NCBI RefSeq assembly: GCF_001661265.1
Contig: NW_017567007.1
Span: forward strand, 242,165-306,164
Direction: 5' to 3'
Length of the DNA stretch: 64,000 nt
Source: Saitoella complicata NRRL Y-17804
Taxonomy: Eukaryota; Ascomycota; Saitoellomycetes; Saitoellales; Saitoellaceae
Shown: in pieces, positions 42,512 to 54,031 of the stretch
How the letters are laid out: every line of letters starts with the position of its first letter
Position numbering within the stretch: position 1 is the stretch's first letter
Made by a program: the position numbers and the translations under genes
The notes under the pieces: model-generated
The model's database searches: none
Told to the model about the DNA's origin: nothing
What the model saw: only the letters and a program-made list of their open reading frames with translations

Positions 42512-42762
42512 GGCGAATCAGTTCTGCTTGGGTGTGGAGATCAGAGCAGTTGAGTTGTATGAGTGAGTGATTTGGGTGGGAACCCGGTCAGTGTGGAGTG
42601 CTTAAGCCCTGCACCGTGCAGCGGCCATATTCAGATAAGAACCCCAGGATCCATGCAAAGCGTTCGAAAATGTTCCGTATTTGATTAAGCTTTTGCTTCT
42701 AAATCTTACACCCCTAACGCCTCTCATATCCCATATACCGTCCATGCTCGAACATCTCCTCT

Positions 42763-44972
42763 CTAGTACGAACGACCAAACAATCCCCACCTCTTCGCCG
42801 CAACACCACATCCAACACATTTAGCACCCTCCGGCAAGGGCTTCTGCTCAAGCGGGATACACAAACTCTTCGCACCCATCGAGGGAGCCTTGTCATCGAC
42901 GACCTCGCCCTCGGGTCTCTTTCCGGATTCCTCCTTGATGGAGTCCTCACATGCCTCAGCCTCGCACCAGGGGATAAGGACAGCACACTTGGCGTCGAGA
43001 GCGGGGACGAAGTCTTTCCATTCGGTGACCTCCTTGACACGGGAGTGGTAGGTGGACTGAGCCTTGGTGAACATGTCCTTCTGGATAGTTTCCAAAAGGG
43101 CAGGAATAGCGGTAGCGAGCTCGTCCATAGCGATGGAAGCCTTGACGCCAGTGTCACGACGAACGGAGAGAGTAGACTTGTTCTCCAAATCCTTAGGACC
43201 GATTTCAAGACGGAGAGGAATACCCCGGAGCTCCCAGTGCGCGAACTTGTATCCAGGGGAGTAGATGTCACGAACATCGGCCTTAGCCCTGACGCCCATC
43301 GACACCAACTGCGCAGCAAGGTCCTTGCATGCGTTGTTAATCCGTGCGCGGTCCTCGTCGGTGGACTTGGCGGTGATACCGCAAGGAACGATGACGACCT
43401 GCGTCTGTGCGACTCGCGGGGGCAACACCAATCCCTTGTCATCTCCGTGGGTCATGACCATGACACCGATGGTACGAGTTGACAATCCCCAAGAGTTCTG
43501 CCAAACATCGATCTTCGCGGCCTCCTTTCCTTCCTCCTTCTTCTGGTTAGGGTCCTCGACGTTAATTCCGAACATCTTGGAGAAGTTCTGTCCGAGACAG
43601 TGGGAGGTGGCGGCTTGGATACCACGACCAGTGGTGGGGATGAAGCCCTCGACGGTGGTGGTGTAGAGACCTCCGGCGAACTTCTCCTTCTCGGATTTAA
43701 TACCCTTGATCATAGGGACAGCTAACAACTCCTCGTACACACGGCGGTAAAGGTCGAGAATGGCGTAGACCTCCTCGGCAGCCTCGTCGTGGGTAAGGTG
43801 AGCGGTGTGACCCTCCTGCCACAAGAACTCACGAGTACGGAGGAAAGGCTGGGGGTTCTTGAACTCCCATCGGACGACAGAGTTCCATTGGTTGAGCTTA
43901 AGGGGAAGATCACGGTGGGAACGGATCCACTTGGCGTAGTAAGGGTACATCACAGTCTCGGACGTAGGACGAATAGCGATAGGCTCCTCCAACTCTGATT
44001 GACCAGCCCTAGTGACCCATGCGACCTCGGGAGCGAAACCCTCGATGTGGTCCTTCTCCTTCTCCAGTACTCGCGAGGAAACGAAGAGAGGGAAGTAACA
44101 GTTCTCGACACCCAACTTCTTGATCTCGGAGTCGAACCAGCCTTGGATGGCTTCCCAGACAGAGTACGATCCGGGCTTAAGAATGTAACATCCGGAGACG
44201 TCGTAGTAGTCGAGCATGTCACCCTTGGTCAACACCTGCTGGTACCATCCGGAGAAATCGACGTCCTTCTTGGTGGTGATACCAATGAGAGCAGCACCAT
44301 CGATCTTAGCATCCTCCTTAGGGGCCTTCTCCTGGGCCTTCTTGGCCTCGGGCTTTCCAACGGCGGCACCCTGGGCCTTGGCGGCAGCAAAGTCAACCTC
44401 GGTAACCTTAACACCAGTCTCCTCAAGGTACTTCTTCAAGTCGGCGGCGGAGATGAAAATGGTCTTGTCGGAGGCGGCAGGGTGGATAGCGAGCTTCTCG
44501 GTGGCAGCAGCGATGCGGGAGTCGAGAGCGACCTCGACGGCGGCAGCGTTCTCCTTGGTGATGGACAAGGGAGAGACGGCCTCAACAGAGACGCCGAGGG
44601 TGGACTGGACGAGGTCGGCAGCGGCCATACGAGCCTCCTTGGCGCCGACGGCCTTGCAGACGGCAGCGGAGGGAGTCTCGGTGTCATCGAGCGCGAAGAG
44701 GATGATGGGGATTGCGGTCTGAGACTTCGGAGTCTTGGGCTTCAACGCGAGGGTCTTGCTACACACGCCATTAGTAAACACATCCAATAATAACCAAAAA
44801 CCGACAAGGTAGAGAGATCAAAGACTCACGTCAAGAGGTACTCCGGCAATCCCTCCACAGATCCCAAAGCAACGCGCCAAGTAGCGGCGTTGTTCACAGC
44901 CTCATGGGACTTGACATCAGCCGAGACGCTGAGAGCCTGGAGAGCAGAGGTAACGTCGTTAACGGAGGCCAT
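42763..44972 (-). CDS. Prolyl-tRNA synthetase, cytosolic, with YbaK-like N-terminal domain
   Basis: Exons 44972-44830 and 44758-42763 with a 71-nt intron give 712 residues. Residues ~1-170 match the YbaK/ProX-type editing fold ([18 protein letters not shown]), as in the yeast cytosolic enzyme. A Lys/Ala-rich linker leads to the class II core: [39 protein letters not shown] and the motif 2 region [20 protein letters not shown]. These are followed by [20 protein letters not shown], the anticodon-binding domain, and a zinc-type C-terminus with [18 protein letters not shown]. It charges tRNA-Pro in the cytosol. It is head-to-head with CCT1. Confidence 0.96.
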
Positions 44973-45197
44973 TTGCGTCGTGAGGATGCGCAGTGCTCGT
45001 AGCTCTTGCAAGATATCCTGTTATCGAAGGCCTCCTCCCAACGTTGTCTGCTACCAAAATTAGGAGCAGTTACCCTGAGAGGCCTGGGACCCCTGGATTG
45101 CGCAGGGAAGCAGTGCCCGGCTAGTAGACACCGCGTAAACTCGCGTTGACTGTATAGAGAGCAGTTGACAAAAGTGTTGTGAACAAGATCAGCCAAT
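44973..45197. promoter_or_regulatory. Bidirectional promoter, ProRS / CCT1
   Basis: The two divergent ATGs (44972 minus and 45198 plus) are 225 bp apart, so promoters and leaders are shared or interlaced. No TATA box is visible. Confidence 0.55.
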
Positions 45198-46936
45198 ATG
45201 TCAGCTATGTTTTCGCAATCAATGGGTGGTGGTGCTCTCTGTACGCGCGGTTCCGTTTCATAACCCGAAAAGAGGTGGTTGCTAACGATGTTTACACAGT
45301 TTTGGGAGGCCAGAAGGTTTCCGGACAGGATGTGAGAGACCAGAACGTCTTGGCGACTCAATCTATCGCCAACGTTGTCAAATCCTCCCTCGGTCCCGTC
45401 GGTCTCGACAAGATGCTCGTCGACGATATTGGAGATGTTACCGTCACCAACGACGGTGCGACCATTCTCTCCCTCCTCGAGGTGGAGCACCCCGCCGGTC
45501 GCATCCTCGTCGAGCTCGCTCAGCAGCAGGATAAGGAAATCGGTGACGGTACTACCTCTGTCGTCATTGTCGCCGCGGAGTTGTTGCGTCGCGCCAACGA
45601 GTTGGTTAAGAACAAGATTCATCCCACTACCATCATCACCGGATACCGTCTCGCTCTCCGTGAGGCTACCCGACACATGCAGGAGCAGCTCGCGACAAAG
45701 GTAGACGCTTTGGGCAGGGACTCGTTGATCAACATTGCAAGAACCTCGATGTCGTCCAAGATTATCGGTTCTGACGGTGCCTTTTTTGCGGAGATGGTTG
45801 TTGATGCTATGCAGTCTGTTCGCTCTGTTAACTCTCGTGGTGAGGTCAGGTACCCCGTGAAGGCTGTCAACATCCTCAAGGCGCACGGTCAGTCATCTGT
45901 AGAGTCTCTCCTCGTTAAGGGATACGCCCTTAACTGCACCGTCGCATCTCAAGCCATGAAGACTCGCATCCAGGGTGCCAAGATTGCGTGTCTGGACATG
46001 AACCTCCAGAAGGTCCGCATGGCCCTCGGTGTCCACGTTACCATCGATGACCCCGATCAGTTGGAGGCTATCAGGAAGAGGGAGGCTACTTTGACTCTTG
46101 ACAGGATTCAGAAGATTTTGGGTTCTGGAGCAAATGTCATTTTGACGACCAAGGGTATCGATGATCTTTGTTTGAAGATGTTTGTGGAGGCTGGTGCTAT
46201 GGCTGTCCGTCGCTGCAAGAAGGAGGATCTGAGAAGAATAGCAAAGGCTACTGGAGCCACCATGGTTTCCACTTTGTCTAATCTCGAGGGTGAGGAGGTC
46301 TTCGAGGCGTCGTCGTTGGGTCATGCCGAGGAGGTCGTGCAGGAGAGAATTTCGGACGATGAGTGTATCTTGATCAAGGGCACCAAGCAGTTCTCTTCCG
46401 CATCCATCATCCTCCGAGGATCAAACGACTACCAGCTTGACGAGATGGAGAGGTCAGTACACGACTCTCTCTGCGTCGTCAAGAGAACACTGGAGTCAGG
46501 TACCGTCGTCCCCGGTGGTGGAGCCGTCGAGACCGCACTGTCGATCTACCTCGAGAACTTTGCCACTACATTGGGCTCCCGAGAACAACTCGCCATCGCC
46601 GAATTCGCCAACGCACTTCTCGTCATTCCCAAGACCCTCGCCGTCAACGCCGCTAAGGACTCCTCCGACCTCACCGCCAAGCTCCGGGCATACCACGCTG
46701 CATCACAAGCGGCATTGGCAACGGACACGAAGAAGAGGGGATACAAGAACTACGGATTGGATTTGCTCAATGGTGTGGTTAGGGACAATGTCAAGGCCGG
46801 TGTCCTTGAGCCTATGGTTTCGAAGGTGAAGAGTTTTAAGAGTGCTGTGGAGGCTTGTATCGCAATTTTGAGGATTGATACGATGATCAAGGTGGACCCA
46901 GAACCAGTCGCGGAGGATGATGGTCACGGTCATTAA
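45198..46936 (+). CDS. CCT1: T-complex chaperonin subunit alpha (CCT1/TCP-1)
   Basis: Exons 45198-45240 and 45300-46936 with a 59-nt intron give 559 residues. Group II chaperonin signatures are complete: [28 protein letters not shown], the ATP motif GDGTTSVV, and [29 protein letters not shown] occurs near the C-terminus, and the tail EDDGHGH is charged. The subunit identity rests on [20 protein letters not shown] and [14 protein letters not shown], which follow CCT alpha. The ring folds actin, tubulins and WD-repeat proteins in the cytosol. PLP2, a CCT cofactor, lies 20 kb upstream in this window. Confidence 0.97.
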
Positions 46937-47225
46937 GCGGTGAGCCTCTGATGAGTGAGGTCGGTGAAAGTCGTCCAGAGGAGACGACGGAGGTGTAAAC
47001 TATCATTTCTTCTGCTATAAAATCTCATAGAACTCGAATCCGATTATATTTGGACCCACTGCATCCCCTGCTTTCCTCGCGCTCAGGTCTCGCAGTAGAA
47101 TGCTCCGTGATGCGTCCTTGACACCTGGTGCCATATAACCCGTACACCCCCAGATCTCCTGAACCTCCTTGATTTTCACGTTGCAATTGAGCAGTATTCT
47201 TACGGCCTGCTACCAGCTACCAGTT

Positions 47226-48479
47226 ATGAACGACTTGATGAAAGACCATGTTGAGCAGGCTATGTTGAATGCGCAGTTTGGCGCGTTGAGCGTGGGGAGG
47301 AATGCATATCGGCCGCACAACAGCTTGAAGCGGAGGAAGTATGTCAAGGAGACCATATTCCTTACTGAGGGACAGATCTCGGTGGATGTGGAGAGTTGGG
47401 TTAGTCAGGAGAGGGAAGAGGATACGGAGGATGTTCTGATGGATATGCTGCCGATGATGGATGGGGAGGAGGAGATGCCGGAGAGTGGTCGAAGGGGCTG
47501 GAGAAGTTGTGGGAGAGGGTGCAGCATGTTGGACAGGTGCCTCTGATGCCGAATGATTGGAAGGTCAGTTCGAAGGTCACCGCTGAGAAGATTTAGCTGA
47601 CTGTATGCGCGCCTACAGCTCGATTTCCAAGGATTCCCACGCTCGTGGTTCGTCCCAGTAGGTTGGGTGGGTGAAGTGCCTCTCTCTGCTGTGAATCCAA
47701 CTTGGAATAACAGAGGTATTCTGGCCTTCATCAGAGCTGGCCCTAAACATGTCGCTAACTTCTGGGATATAGGAGCCATGGCTTTCAAACGACTCGCAAC
47801 AGTCGGCCAACGCGTCCGTGAGAAAGTCGAAACCAACAAGGAAGAGCGCAAACCGGGAAACTATATCTCGATTGACAAGTGGATCAGGAGAGATGTTCAT
47901 CATTTCATCAACTGGATACAGCAGGATACTGGACTCCAGAACGTGTTCTGTACTGTCGTTGGCAGAACCCCACGGGAAAGTCGATTCAGTTCTTTGCCTA
48001 CCAGTGCGGAGCGAACGAAGTACGTTGGAAAGTTGACCGAGAAACTCCGAACGCTCGCGACGGATCTGAATGAAACTCAACGAACCATGCAAGCAATGAA
48101 GACCGCACACCCAGGCCCCATCGGTCCCCCAACACCCCCAACCGACTCCTCAACCCTCTGGCCCGCAAAACACCACCCAACCCTCTACGGCCTCTGTATC
48201 CTCGGTCCAATCATTCTCATAGCCTACGTCTCCACCTCCTCTCCGACTCTCGAACCCCAACCTCTTTTCCACCTTGATCTCAGCGAAGGCGGGGGAGGCT
48301 CGAGTATAGTGAACGGTATCAGAATGGCGTTGGTGATGCTCGCCGCAAGGGATGAGGCGGTTTGGTGGGAGGAGAACAGGTTAGATAGAGGTGTGGTAAA
48401 GGATGCGGGGAATGTTGGCAAGTTGGCGGAGAGGCTGGATAAGGCGTTTGAGGAGTTTGATATGGATCTCGAGATGTGA
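47226..48479 (+). CDS. Unknown fungal protein; exon structure unresolved
   Basis: Not recognised. Three coding pieces seem to belong together. Piece 1 starts at the ATG 47226 and reads AYRPHNSLKRRKYVKETIF and EGQISVDVESWV. Piece 2 (open 47405-47563, another frame) ends EWSKGLEKLWERVQHVGQ then PLMPNDWK. Piece 3 (47619-48479) continues LDFQGFPRSWFVPVGWVGEV. Pieces 2 and 3 join over a clean 55-nt intron (GTCAGT...CTACAG). No convincing intron joins pieces 1 and 2: a GTTAGT donor at 47400 exists but no pyrimidine-rich acceptor follows, so a frameshift or decay is possible. Upstream coding exons may also exist. The C-terminal part has one hydrophobic segment (YGLCILGPIILIAYVS), suggesting membrane attachment. 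Confidence 0.55.
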
Positions 48480-48570
48480 GGTGTTGGATACGCCTATAAC
48501 TGCCGTACGGTATTATTGGAATGAAAGGCTTGATGCCGAGACCGAAAGTATTGTCCAGCTGTTGGGCCCG

Positions 48571-48578
48571 TATATATA
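48571..48578 (+). promoter_or_regulatory. TATA-like run upstream of dihydropyrimidinase
   Basis: TATATATA, about 160 nt before the ATG at 48739. Spacing is longer than usual but acceptable with a long leader. Confidence 0.3.
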
Positions 48579-48738
48579 TCTTATCGAGGCCCCGTACGCG
48601 TCCCTGGCCCACCGCACCCCACGGCTCGCATGGATCGGCTCCCTCGGACTCACAGCTTCCCAAGATGCCCATAAATGGACTCTGACGTCTCAGCCAAGAT
48701 GGACTGTTCAATCCCTTCCGTCTCCCTACAGCTACAAT

Positions 48739-50274
48739 ATGGACTTCGATCTTGTCGTCAAGAACGGCAGAGTAGTGACCGCATCCGACATCGGCACCTA
48801 CGACATCGGGATCAAGGATGGGAAGGTCCACATGCTAGGACCCAACCTCCCAACGGAAAATGCGAAGCGCGTGATTGATGCCGAGGGCGCCTACGTGACG
48901 GTACGGATGCCTTGATTCACAGCCTTGTTGAAGTACTGACAGATATCCTTACAGCCAGGTGGTGTCGATGCGCACGTTCATCTCGCCGAGCCCGCCATGT
49001 ACGGAAAGGGTGGTACAGCGGATGATTACGAAACTGGATCCCGATCCGCTGTGTGTGGTGGTACGACAACCATCGTCACCTTCGCTCCACAGCGCAAGAC
49101 GGATGATTCGATCCTTGATGTCGTGGCTCGTACGCATGATCGCGCAACGGGACAGGCGTACTGTGATTACTCCTTCCACTGCATCATCTCGAACCCCTCT
49201 AAGAAAGTACTGGGTGAGTTTGAGACGCTGAAGGAGCAGGGTATCACGAGTCTGAAGTTGTATATGACATACGCTTCACTTCAACTCAGGGATAATGAGA
49301 TCCTCGATATCCTGCTCGCTGCTCGTCGGACTGGGATCACCACCATGATTCATGCGGAGAACGGTGACATGATCGCCTGGTTAACCGACAAGCTTGAGGA
49401 GCACGGACACTTTGATCCCGAATACCACGCCACATCTCGTCCGCAGCTGATGGAGGCAGAAGCAACCAACCGTGCCATCGCGATGGCAGAAATGATGGAT
49501 ACCCCGATCTTGATCGTGCACGTCTCCTCACCGTCTGCTGCGGCGCATATTCGGAAAGCCCAAACCGCGGGTCTTCCTATCTACGCGGAGACCTGTCCGC
49601 AATATCTTTTCTTGACCCGTGCAGACCTGCAGAAAGACGGCTTCGAGGGCGCGAAATGCGTCTGCTCCCCCCCTCCCCGCGACGGCGCCGAAGACCACGA
49701 AGGAATCTGGCGTGGACTCGCAAACGGAACCTTTACCATTCTCTCCTCGGACCACTGTCCATTCCGCTACGAGGATCCATACGGTAAGAAAGTCGTTGTG
49801 AGCGAGGAGTTCCCGAAGGGGAAATTCAAGTATATCCCGAACGGATGTCCTGGTGTCGAGACGAGGTTGGGGATGGTTATGAGTGCGATTGAGAAGGAGG
49901 AGAAGATGACGGTGCAGAAGTTTGTGGAGGTGACGTGTACTAACCCTGCGAAACTCTATGGGTTGTACCCTCGAAAGGGTGCGCTCCTTCCTGGTCTGTC
50001 TGATGCGGATATCACCATCTGGTATCCTGAGGGCAAGTTAAAGCCGTATGCGCTCAAGAATGAGATGTTGCATCACGATGTGGATTACACACCTTTCGAG
50101 GGCCGCGAAGTCCGCAATTGGCCTCGTTATACGATTTTGAGGGGTGAGGTTGTGTGGGACAAGGATGGGGAGGGACTCGTAGGGAAGAAGGGGTACGGGG
50201 AGTTTGTGAAGAGGGGGATTAGTACTTTGGCGGGGCCGAAGAGCAAGGAGGAGTGGAGGCCGGATATCTACTGA
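48739..50274 (+). CDS. Dihydropyrimidinase (hydantoinase family)
   Basis: Exons 48739-48900 and 48955-50274 with a 54-nt intron give 493 residues. The cyclic amidohydrolase metal site is complete. GGVDAHVHLAEP supplies the first two histidines and SLKLYMTY the lysine that becomes carboxylated. HAENGD and LIVHVSSPSAAAH supply further histidines, and ILSSDHCPF the aspartate. GGTTTIVTFAPQ and NPAKLYGLYPRKGAL are typical of dihydropyrimidinase and D-hydantoinase. The enzyme opens dihydrouracil/dihydrothymine in reductive pyrimidine breakdown, allowing pyrimidines to serve as nitrogen source. Related proteins act on hydantoins, so the exact substrate is inferred. The pyrimidine-synthesis enzyme DHODH is 9 kb away. 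Confidence 0.93.
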
Positions 50275-50387
50275 TTGATTGGTCTTGCTATTGTTGATTT
50301 GTTGTATCCTCACTAAGAATGAAAAACGCCCGCTAAGTATAAAAGGTAACACCGTTACTGCCCGTATTTTCACGAATTCATCTCCGC

Positions 50388-51026
50388 TCAAACATCCTCC
50401 CTATCCAAAAACGTCGGATCCTGTCGAATTCTGTTCGTGAACTTGGCGTACCACTCCTGAAATGCCTTCAACGGGACATACGTCGTCTGTGGATTGATTT
50501 GTCCCAGCGCCATTGCGCCCATCGGGAGATTCTGGGTAGCGAAACTGGTAAGGTAGTTGAAGAGGTGTTTCATGATCTTGTCAGCGACGGTGCTTGGGGG
50601 CGGTGGTGGTTTGATGAGGGCTCCAGCACCAGTGGTGGTGGCTCCAGACATGTTCTGCTGCATTTGTTGCAGTTGTGCGCCGATGCTCTCCAGTGGCTCC
50701 AATTGAATGCCGATGATAAGCGGTCCACTCACGGCCTCATCATGCATCATCTCATCACCACCCGTCTTTGCCGCACCTGGGCCCTTCAACTTAAACACCG
50801 CAGACTGCTTTTCCATGCTCACGCTCCCCAACAACCGGAACTCCTTCCCCGGCAGCTGGAAATAAATCGTCGCGCCTTGTCCGGCTGGAAGAACGGTATC
50901 AGGCATGAGGAAGATGACGACGTGGTTGATTGAGGAGGCGTCGTCGAGGGTGAAGGAGGCTGTCGTTGGGGAGAGCATCACCATGTTTGTTTGGAGGGGC
51001 CGGCCGGCGGCGATACAACCGAACAT
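50388..51026 (-). CDS. Hikeshi / OPI10 family Hsp70 nuclear import carrier
   Basis: An intronless frame of 212 residues from the ATG at 51026. Family blocks are MFGCIAAGRPLQTNMV at the start, NHVVIFLMPDTVLPAGQGAT, IYFQLPGKEFRLLGSV and GIQLEPLESIGAQL. LFNYLTSFATQ, VPLKAFQEWYAKFTNRI and PTFL stand near the end. Hikeshi binds FG-nucleoporins and carries ATP-bound Hsp70 into the nucleus during heat stress. The yeast/fungal homologue is known as Opi10. A Gln/Met-rich and Pro-rich linker (QLQQMQQNMSG, KPPPPP) separates the two conserved parts, as in other members. The gene is head-to-head with the arrestin-like gene, 158 bp apart. Confidence 0.94.
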   Translation of the reverse strand: MFGCIAAGRPLQTNMVMLSPTTASFTLDDASSINHVVIFLMPDTVLPAGQGATIYFQLPGKEFRLLGSVSMEKQSAVFKLKGPGAAKTGGDEMMHDEAVSGPLIIGIQLEPLESIGAQLQQMQQNMSGATTTGAGALIKPPPPPSTVADKIMKHLFNYLTSFATQNLPMGAMALGQINPQTTYVPLKAFQEWYAKFTNRIRQDPTFLDREDV

Positions 51027-51184
51027 TGCGATTGAAAATGCGTTTTCAGCTGGATATACGCGAAGGGATCGAGCTCGAGATCGAGAATAACAAGGTCAAT
51101 TGGTCGTTGGAATGGAATTAAAGTTCAACTTCGCCCGGAATTCGACCTCGACCGAGTTCTGGGGTGACCCCTCACTTGTCCCAA

Positions 51185-53278
51185 ATGGGTAAATTGATTA
51201 ACGACTGCGTAAACACTACCGCCAAAAGCTCATGTTACAAAACGTCGATGATTAAGCCGTTTGGATTTACGTATTCGAAGGATCCTGTGTGGCCACCGCC
51301 GGCCGACAGGGATGTCATCGAGCCGCCTGAAGTTGGGAATTCTTTGGAGCCGGAGGGAAGGGGGTATGAGGCTGGGTATGAGGGGTTTGACTGTCCGCAG
51401 AGAGGACTGCATTTGGATATGAGCAACTTGCACCTGGGGCATCACAAGAGCTATGGATGTGAAGAGGAGATGTCACCTGTGTCGCCAGTGATGTGGGGTT
51501 ATCCACAATCTCGCCCAATGTCAACTGTGCATCAGGGAGTTGAGTACGACCAGTACGCCAGGAGGCACTCCTATCAGGTCGATGTGCCTGGCGCATATCC
51601 TACATCGCCAGTAAGATCCGAACTGCCACCTCCTCTGCCTCCAAAGAAGCCCGTCGCATCTCCGCGGCGGTATTCTTTTGATACGCGACCCGGATCACGC
51701 ATCTCAACCTCTTCTGGTGCTTCAGTTCCGCATGCACCTTTCTCGCCAGCTCCGTCAACGTCTACATCCTCGTCATATCGTCATGAAGTTAGTATGCCTC
51801 TCCGAACGACTCACCTTCCTTCCTCTATCACACCTGCGCCCATCTTACACCACCGTACGACTTCACCCTACCGCGACCGCCCCCTTCCCTCACCAACACC
51901 AGCACCCGAACCCACTCATTACACCCCCCAACCTCAACGGCCATCGCAGCCTCAAATACAAATCATCGACCCATTGACTTCGTTGAGCCACCTCCCCTTC
52001 CGGCCCATCCGACTCCCACCCTACTCCCAAGAACTCCGCGACCACCCCAGCATCCACACCTTCGCCCGCACCGCCAACCTTAAACTGCGTCTCATCCGGG
52101 ACCCAGCTCCTACGCACCCAACCGGTACCTTCCGCGCAGGGGACACGATCAATGGATACGTTGAGGTGGAGGTAGGTGACGGTCTCACACTAGGGAGGCT
52201 GGGGAAGAGAAAAGTGGGCGAGGTCAAGGTGGGCGAGGTGGGAGTTGAGGTTGTTGGGTATGAGGAGGTGCATAACGACCGGACACATCCTCAGCGATCC
52301 CATGTCTTCTACGCTGCTCGGCAAATATACCAGACACCTTCGAAGGATACAGACGACTACACGTCCCTGATCAACCCCGTCGTACCACATGACGAGTCAG
52401 GGTATAAGGAATTGGCGAACGGGAAACACGCCCTTCCCTTTGCATTTGCTCTCCCAATTGATGCGCCGAGTACGTGCAATTTGGGGTATACGGCGAGGGT
52501 GCGGTATGCGTTGACTGCGTATGCGAAGATCAAGCTCATGGGTAGCTTCGAAACGGTTGAGAAAACCGTATTGGTGGATGTGGCGGAGGCATGGGATATC
52601 CATAACTCGGACGAATACAAGCGCGAAGTCCAAGCGGATGGCGGAAGAGACGGGGTTAGGGTCGAGGCCAGGATGAGGGGGATGTGTGTAGCGGGACGGG
52701 TAGCGGAGGTTGAGTTCGATGTGAGCGTACCGGAGGGGAAGAAGGTAAAGCACGTTAAGGCTGAGTTGGTTGACCGGATAACGTTGTTCGGGGATAAGCG
52801 CCAAGATCTTCCCACCCCAACGGAGACAACTACGGAAGATGTTATTCTGGAGGAAATGGTAGCCACACATATCGAAACCCTCGACCCACAACAAAGCGGC
52901 ACCAAGACAAAGCTGCGACTTCAGATCCCGCTTACCGCTCGCACGATTAGGAACACCTCCCTCTTCGAAGTCTCACCCTTCGTCCGCCTCTCACTTCCCT
53001 TCGGACTCCTCAAGAAACCCCTGATCATCAATCTTCCACCAATTTCAATCGTACACACCGCGTCTATCGCAGAGACATCAACGAGGGAGGACGTGCTGAG
53101 GAAGTACGACGATTTACCGAATCTTTATAGGGTTGTGGAGACTGGTGTGGAGAAGAGACCGGAGATGGAGGTTGTGGAGGCGGAGTGGTATGTGGGTGGG
53201 GTGGAGAGGGTGATGTTGTTGGGTGGGGTCGAGGCGCCGGTGAACGGTTGTGACGAGGATGGGTATGTTGATGAGTAG
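51185..53278 (+). CDS. Arrestin-domain protein (alpha-arrestin-like)
   Basis: An intronless frame of 697 residues from the ATG at 51185; an alternative ATG is at 51248. The first ~270 residues are Pro/Ser-rich and disordered (PPPLPPKKPVASPRRYS). From residue ~280 an arrestin fold is seen. The N-domain has LKLRLIRDP, FRAGDTINGYVEVEV and ALPFAFALPIDAPSTCNLGY, then VRYALTAYAKIKLMG. The C-domain has VAEVEFDVSVPEGKKVKHVK and FEVSPFVRLSLPFGLLKKPL. Fungal alpha-arrestins recruit the ubiquitin ligase Rsp5 to plasma-membrane transporters. I see no clear PPxY motif in the parts I checked, so a direct Rsp5 adaptor role is uncertain. The cargo is unknown. Confidence 0.85.
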   Translation: MGKLINDCVNTTAKSSCYKTSMIKPFGFTYSKDPVWPPPADRDVIEPPEVGNSLEPEGRGYEAGYEGFDCPQRGLHLDMSNLHLGHHKSYGCEEEMSPVSPVMWGYPQSRPMSTVHQGVEYDQYARRHSYQVDVPGAYPTSPVRSELPPPLPPKKPVASPRRYSFDTRPGSRISTSSGASVPHAPFSPAPSTSTSSSYRHEVSMPLRTTHLPSSITPAPILHHRTTSPYRDRPLPSPTPAPEPTHYTPQPQRPSQPQIQIIDPLTSLSHLPFRPIRLPPYSQELRDHPSIHTFARTANLKLRLIRDPAPTHPTGTFRAGDTINGYVEVEVGDGLTLGRLGKRKVGEVKVGEVGVEVVGYEEVHNDRTHPQRSHVFYAARQIYQTPSKDTDDYTSLINPVVPHDESGYKELANGKHALPFAFALPIDAPSTCNLGYTARVRYALTAYAKIKLMGSFETVEKTVLVDVAEAWDIHNSDEYKREVQADGGRDGVRVEARMRGMCVAGRVAEVEFDVSVPEGKKVKHVKAELVDRITLFGDKRQDLPTPTETTTEDVILEEMVATHIETLDPQQSGTKTKLRLQIPLTARTIRNTSLFEVSPFVRLSLPFGLLKKPLIINLPPISIVHTASIAETSTREDVLRKYDDLPNLYRVVETGVEKRPEMEVVEAEWYVGGVERVMLLGGVEAPVNGCDEDGYVDE

Positions 53279-54031
53279 AGGAACGCGTTGGGACGGTATA
53301 TTAAATAATACCTTCGTTTACCCGCTTAAATGAGGAATGACCTCCCGAGTCCGACCGAAAGCTACGTCCACAGTAATCTTCTGCAGACTTGCTATTTGCT
53401 TCGAAAGACGTAGATTCGTCTGACCTTCTCACAGTCAAAGAATCGCCTAAAGCGTCACTAAGGTGAATTTGTGAAAGCAAGCCCTTGGGCCCGGTATGCG
53501 TCACCGTGGACCTCCATCGATATCGTGTCTATTTTGGGGGGTGCGAAAAATACCATAGGTCTCACGCGTCTTCTGATTATTTAAAGGATAAGGAGCGCAG
53601 TGATGTAATGTATCTTCTGAGAACACTGACAATGACCCTAGACTTCCCCACGGCCTCCATGGGCATACCCATCACGCATCCGACAAAGGCTTCGCAAGCT
53701 GAACTGAATAGGCTGAGGCTCTTGCACGGAGCGAGCGGATCACCCAAGGTAAATCAATCGCTTGGTTCCCGAATGAATCTTGCTGACCATCGTCCCCACT
53801 TTGAAACAAGCAGCTTCTTGAACACACACCTGTCTTGGTCCACGTCCTCATTGTACTCTTCTTCTCCGTGTCGAGGTTGGGTTCTAGTCGTCGCTGAGCT
53901 TCAAGCTGGGTTTCTGGACTTTGAGACCTTATTTATTGAGATGAGCGAATACTTTCTGTAGCTGTAGGCATTTTTGAGCTTTGATTCTTGAGCATTCGAT
54001 TCTCGACTTTGATATCTCTGCCCACATTTTC
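53279..54031. other. Intergenic between convergent genes
   Basis: A 750-bp gap between the 3' ends of the arrestin-like gene and THI6. A 158-codon plus-strand frame (53485-53961) starts with TTG and shows no family resemblance; I do not call it. Nothing else is seen. Confidence 0.4.

Noticed and set aside
53485-53961. A 158-codon plus-strand frame between the arrestin-like gene and THI6
   Set aside because: It begins with TTG, has no conserved motif and lies between two convergent 3' ends.
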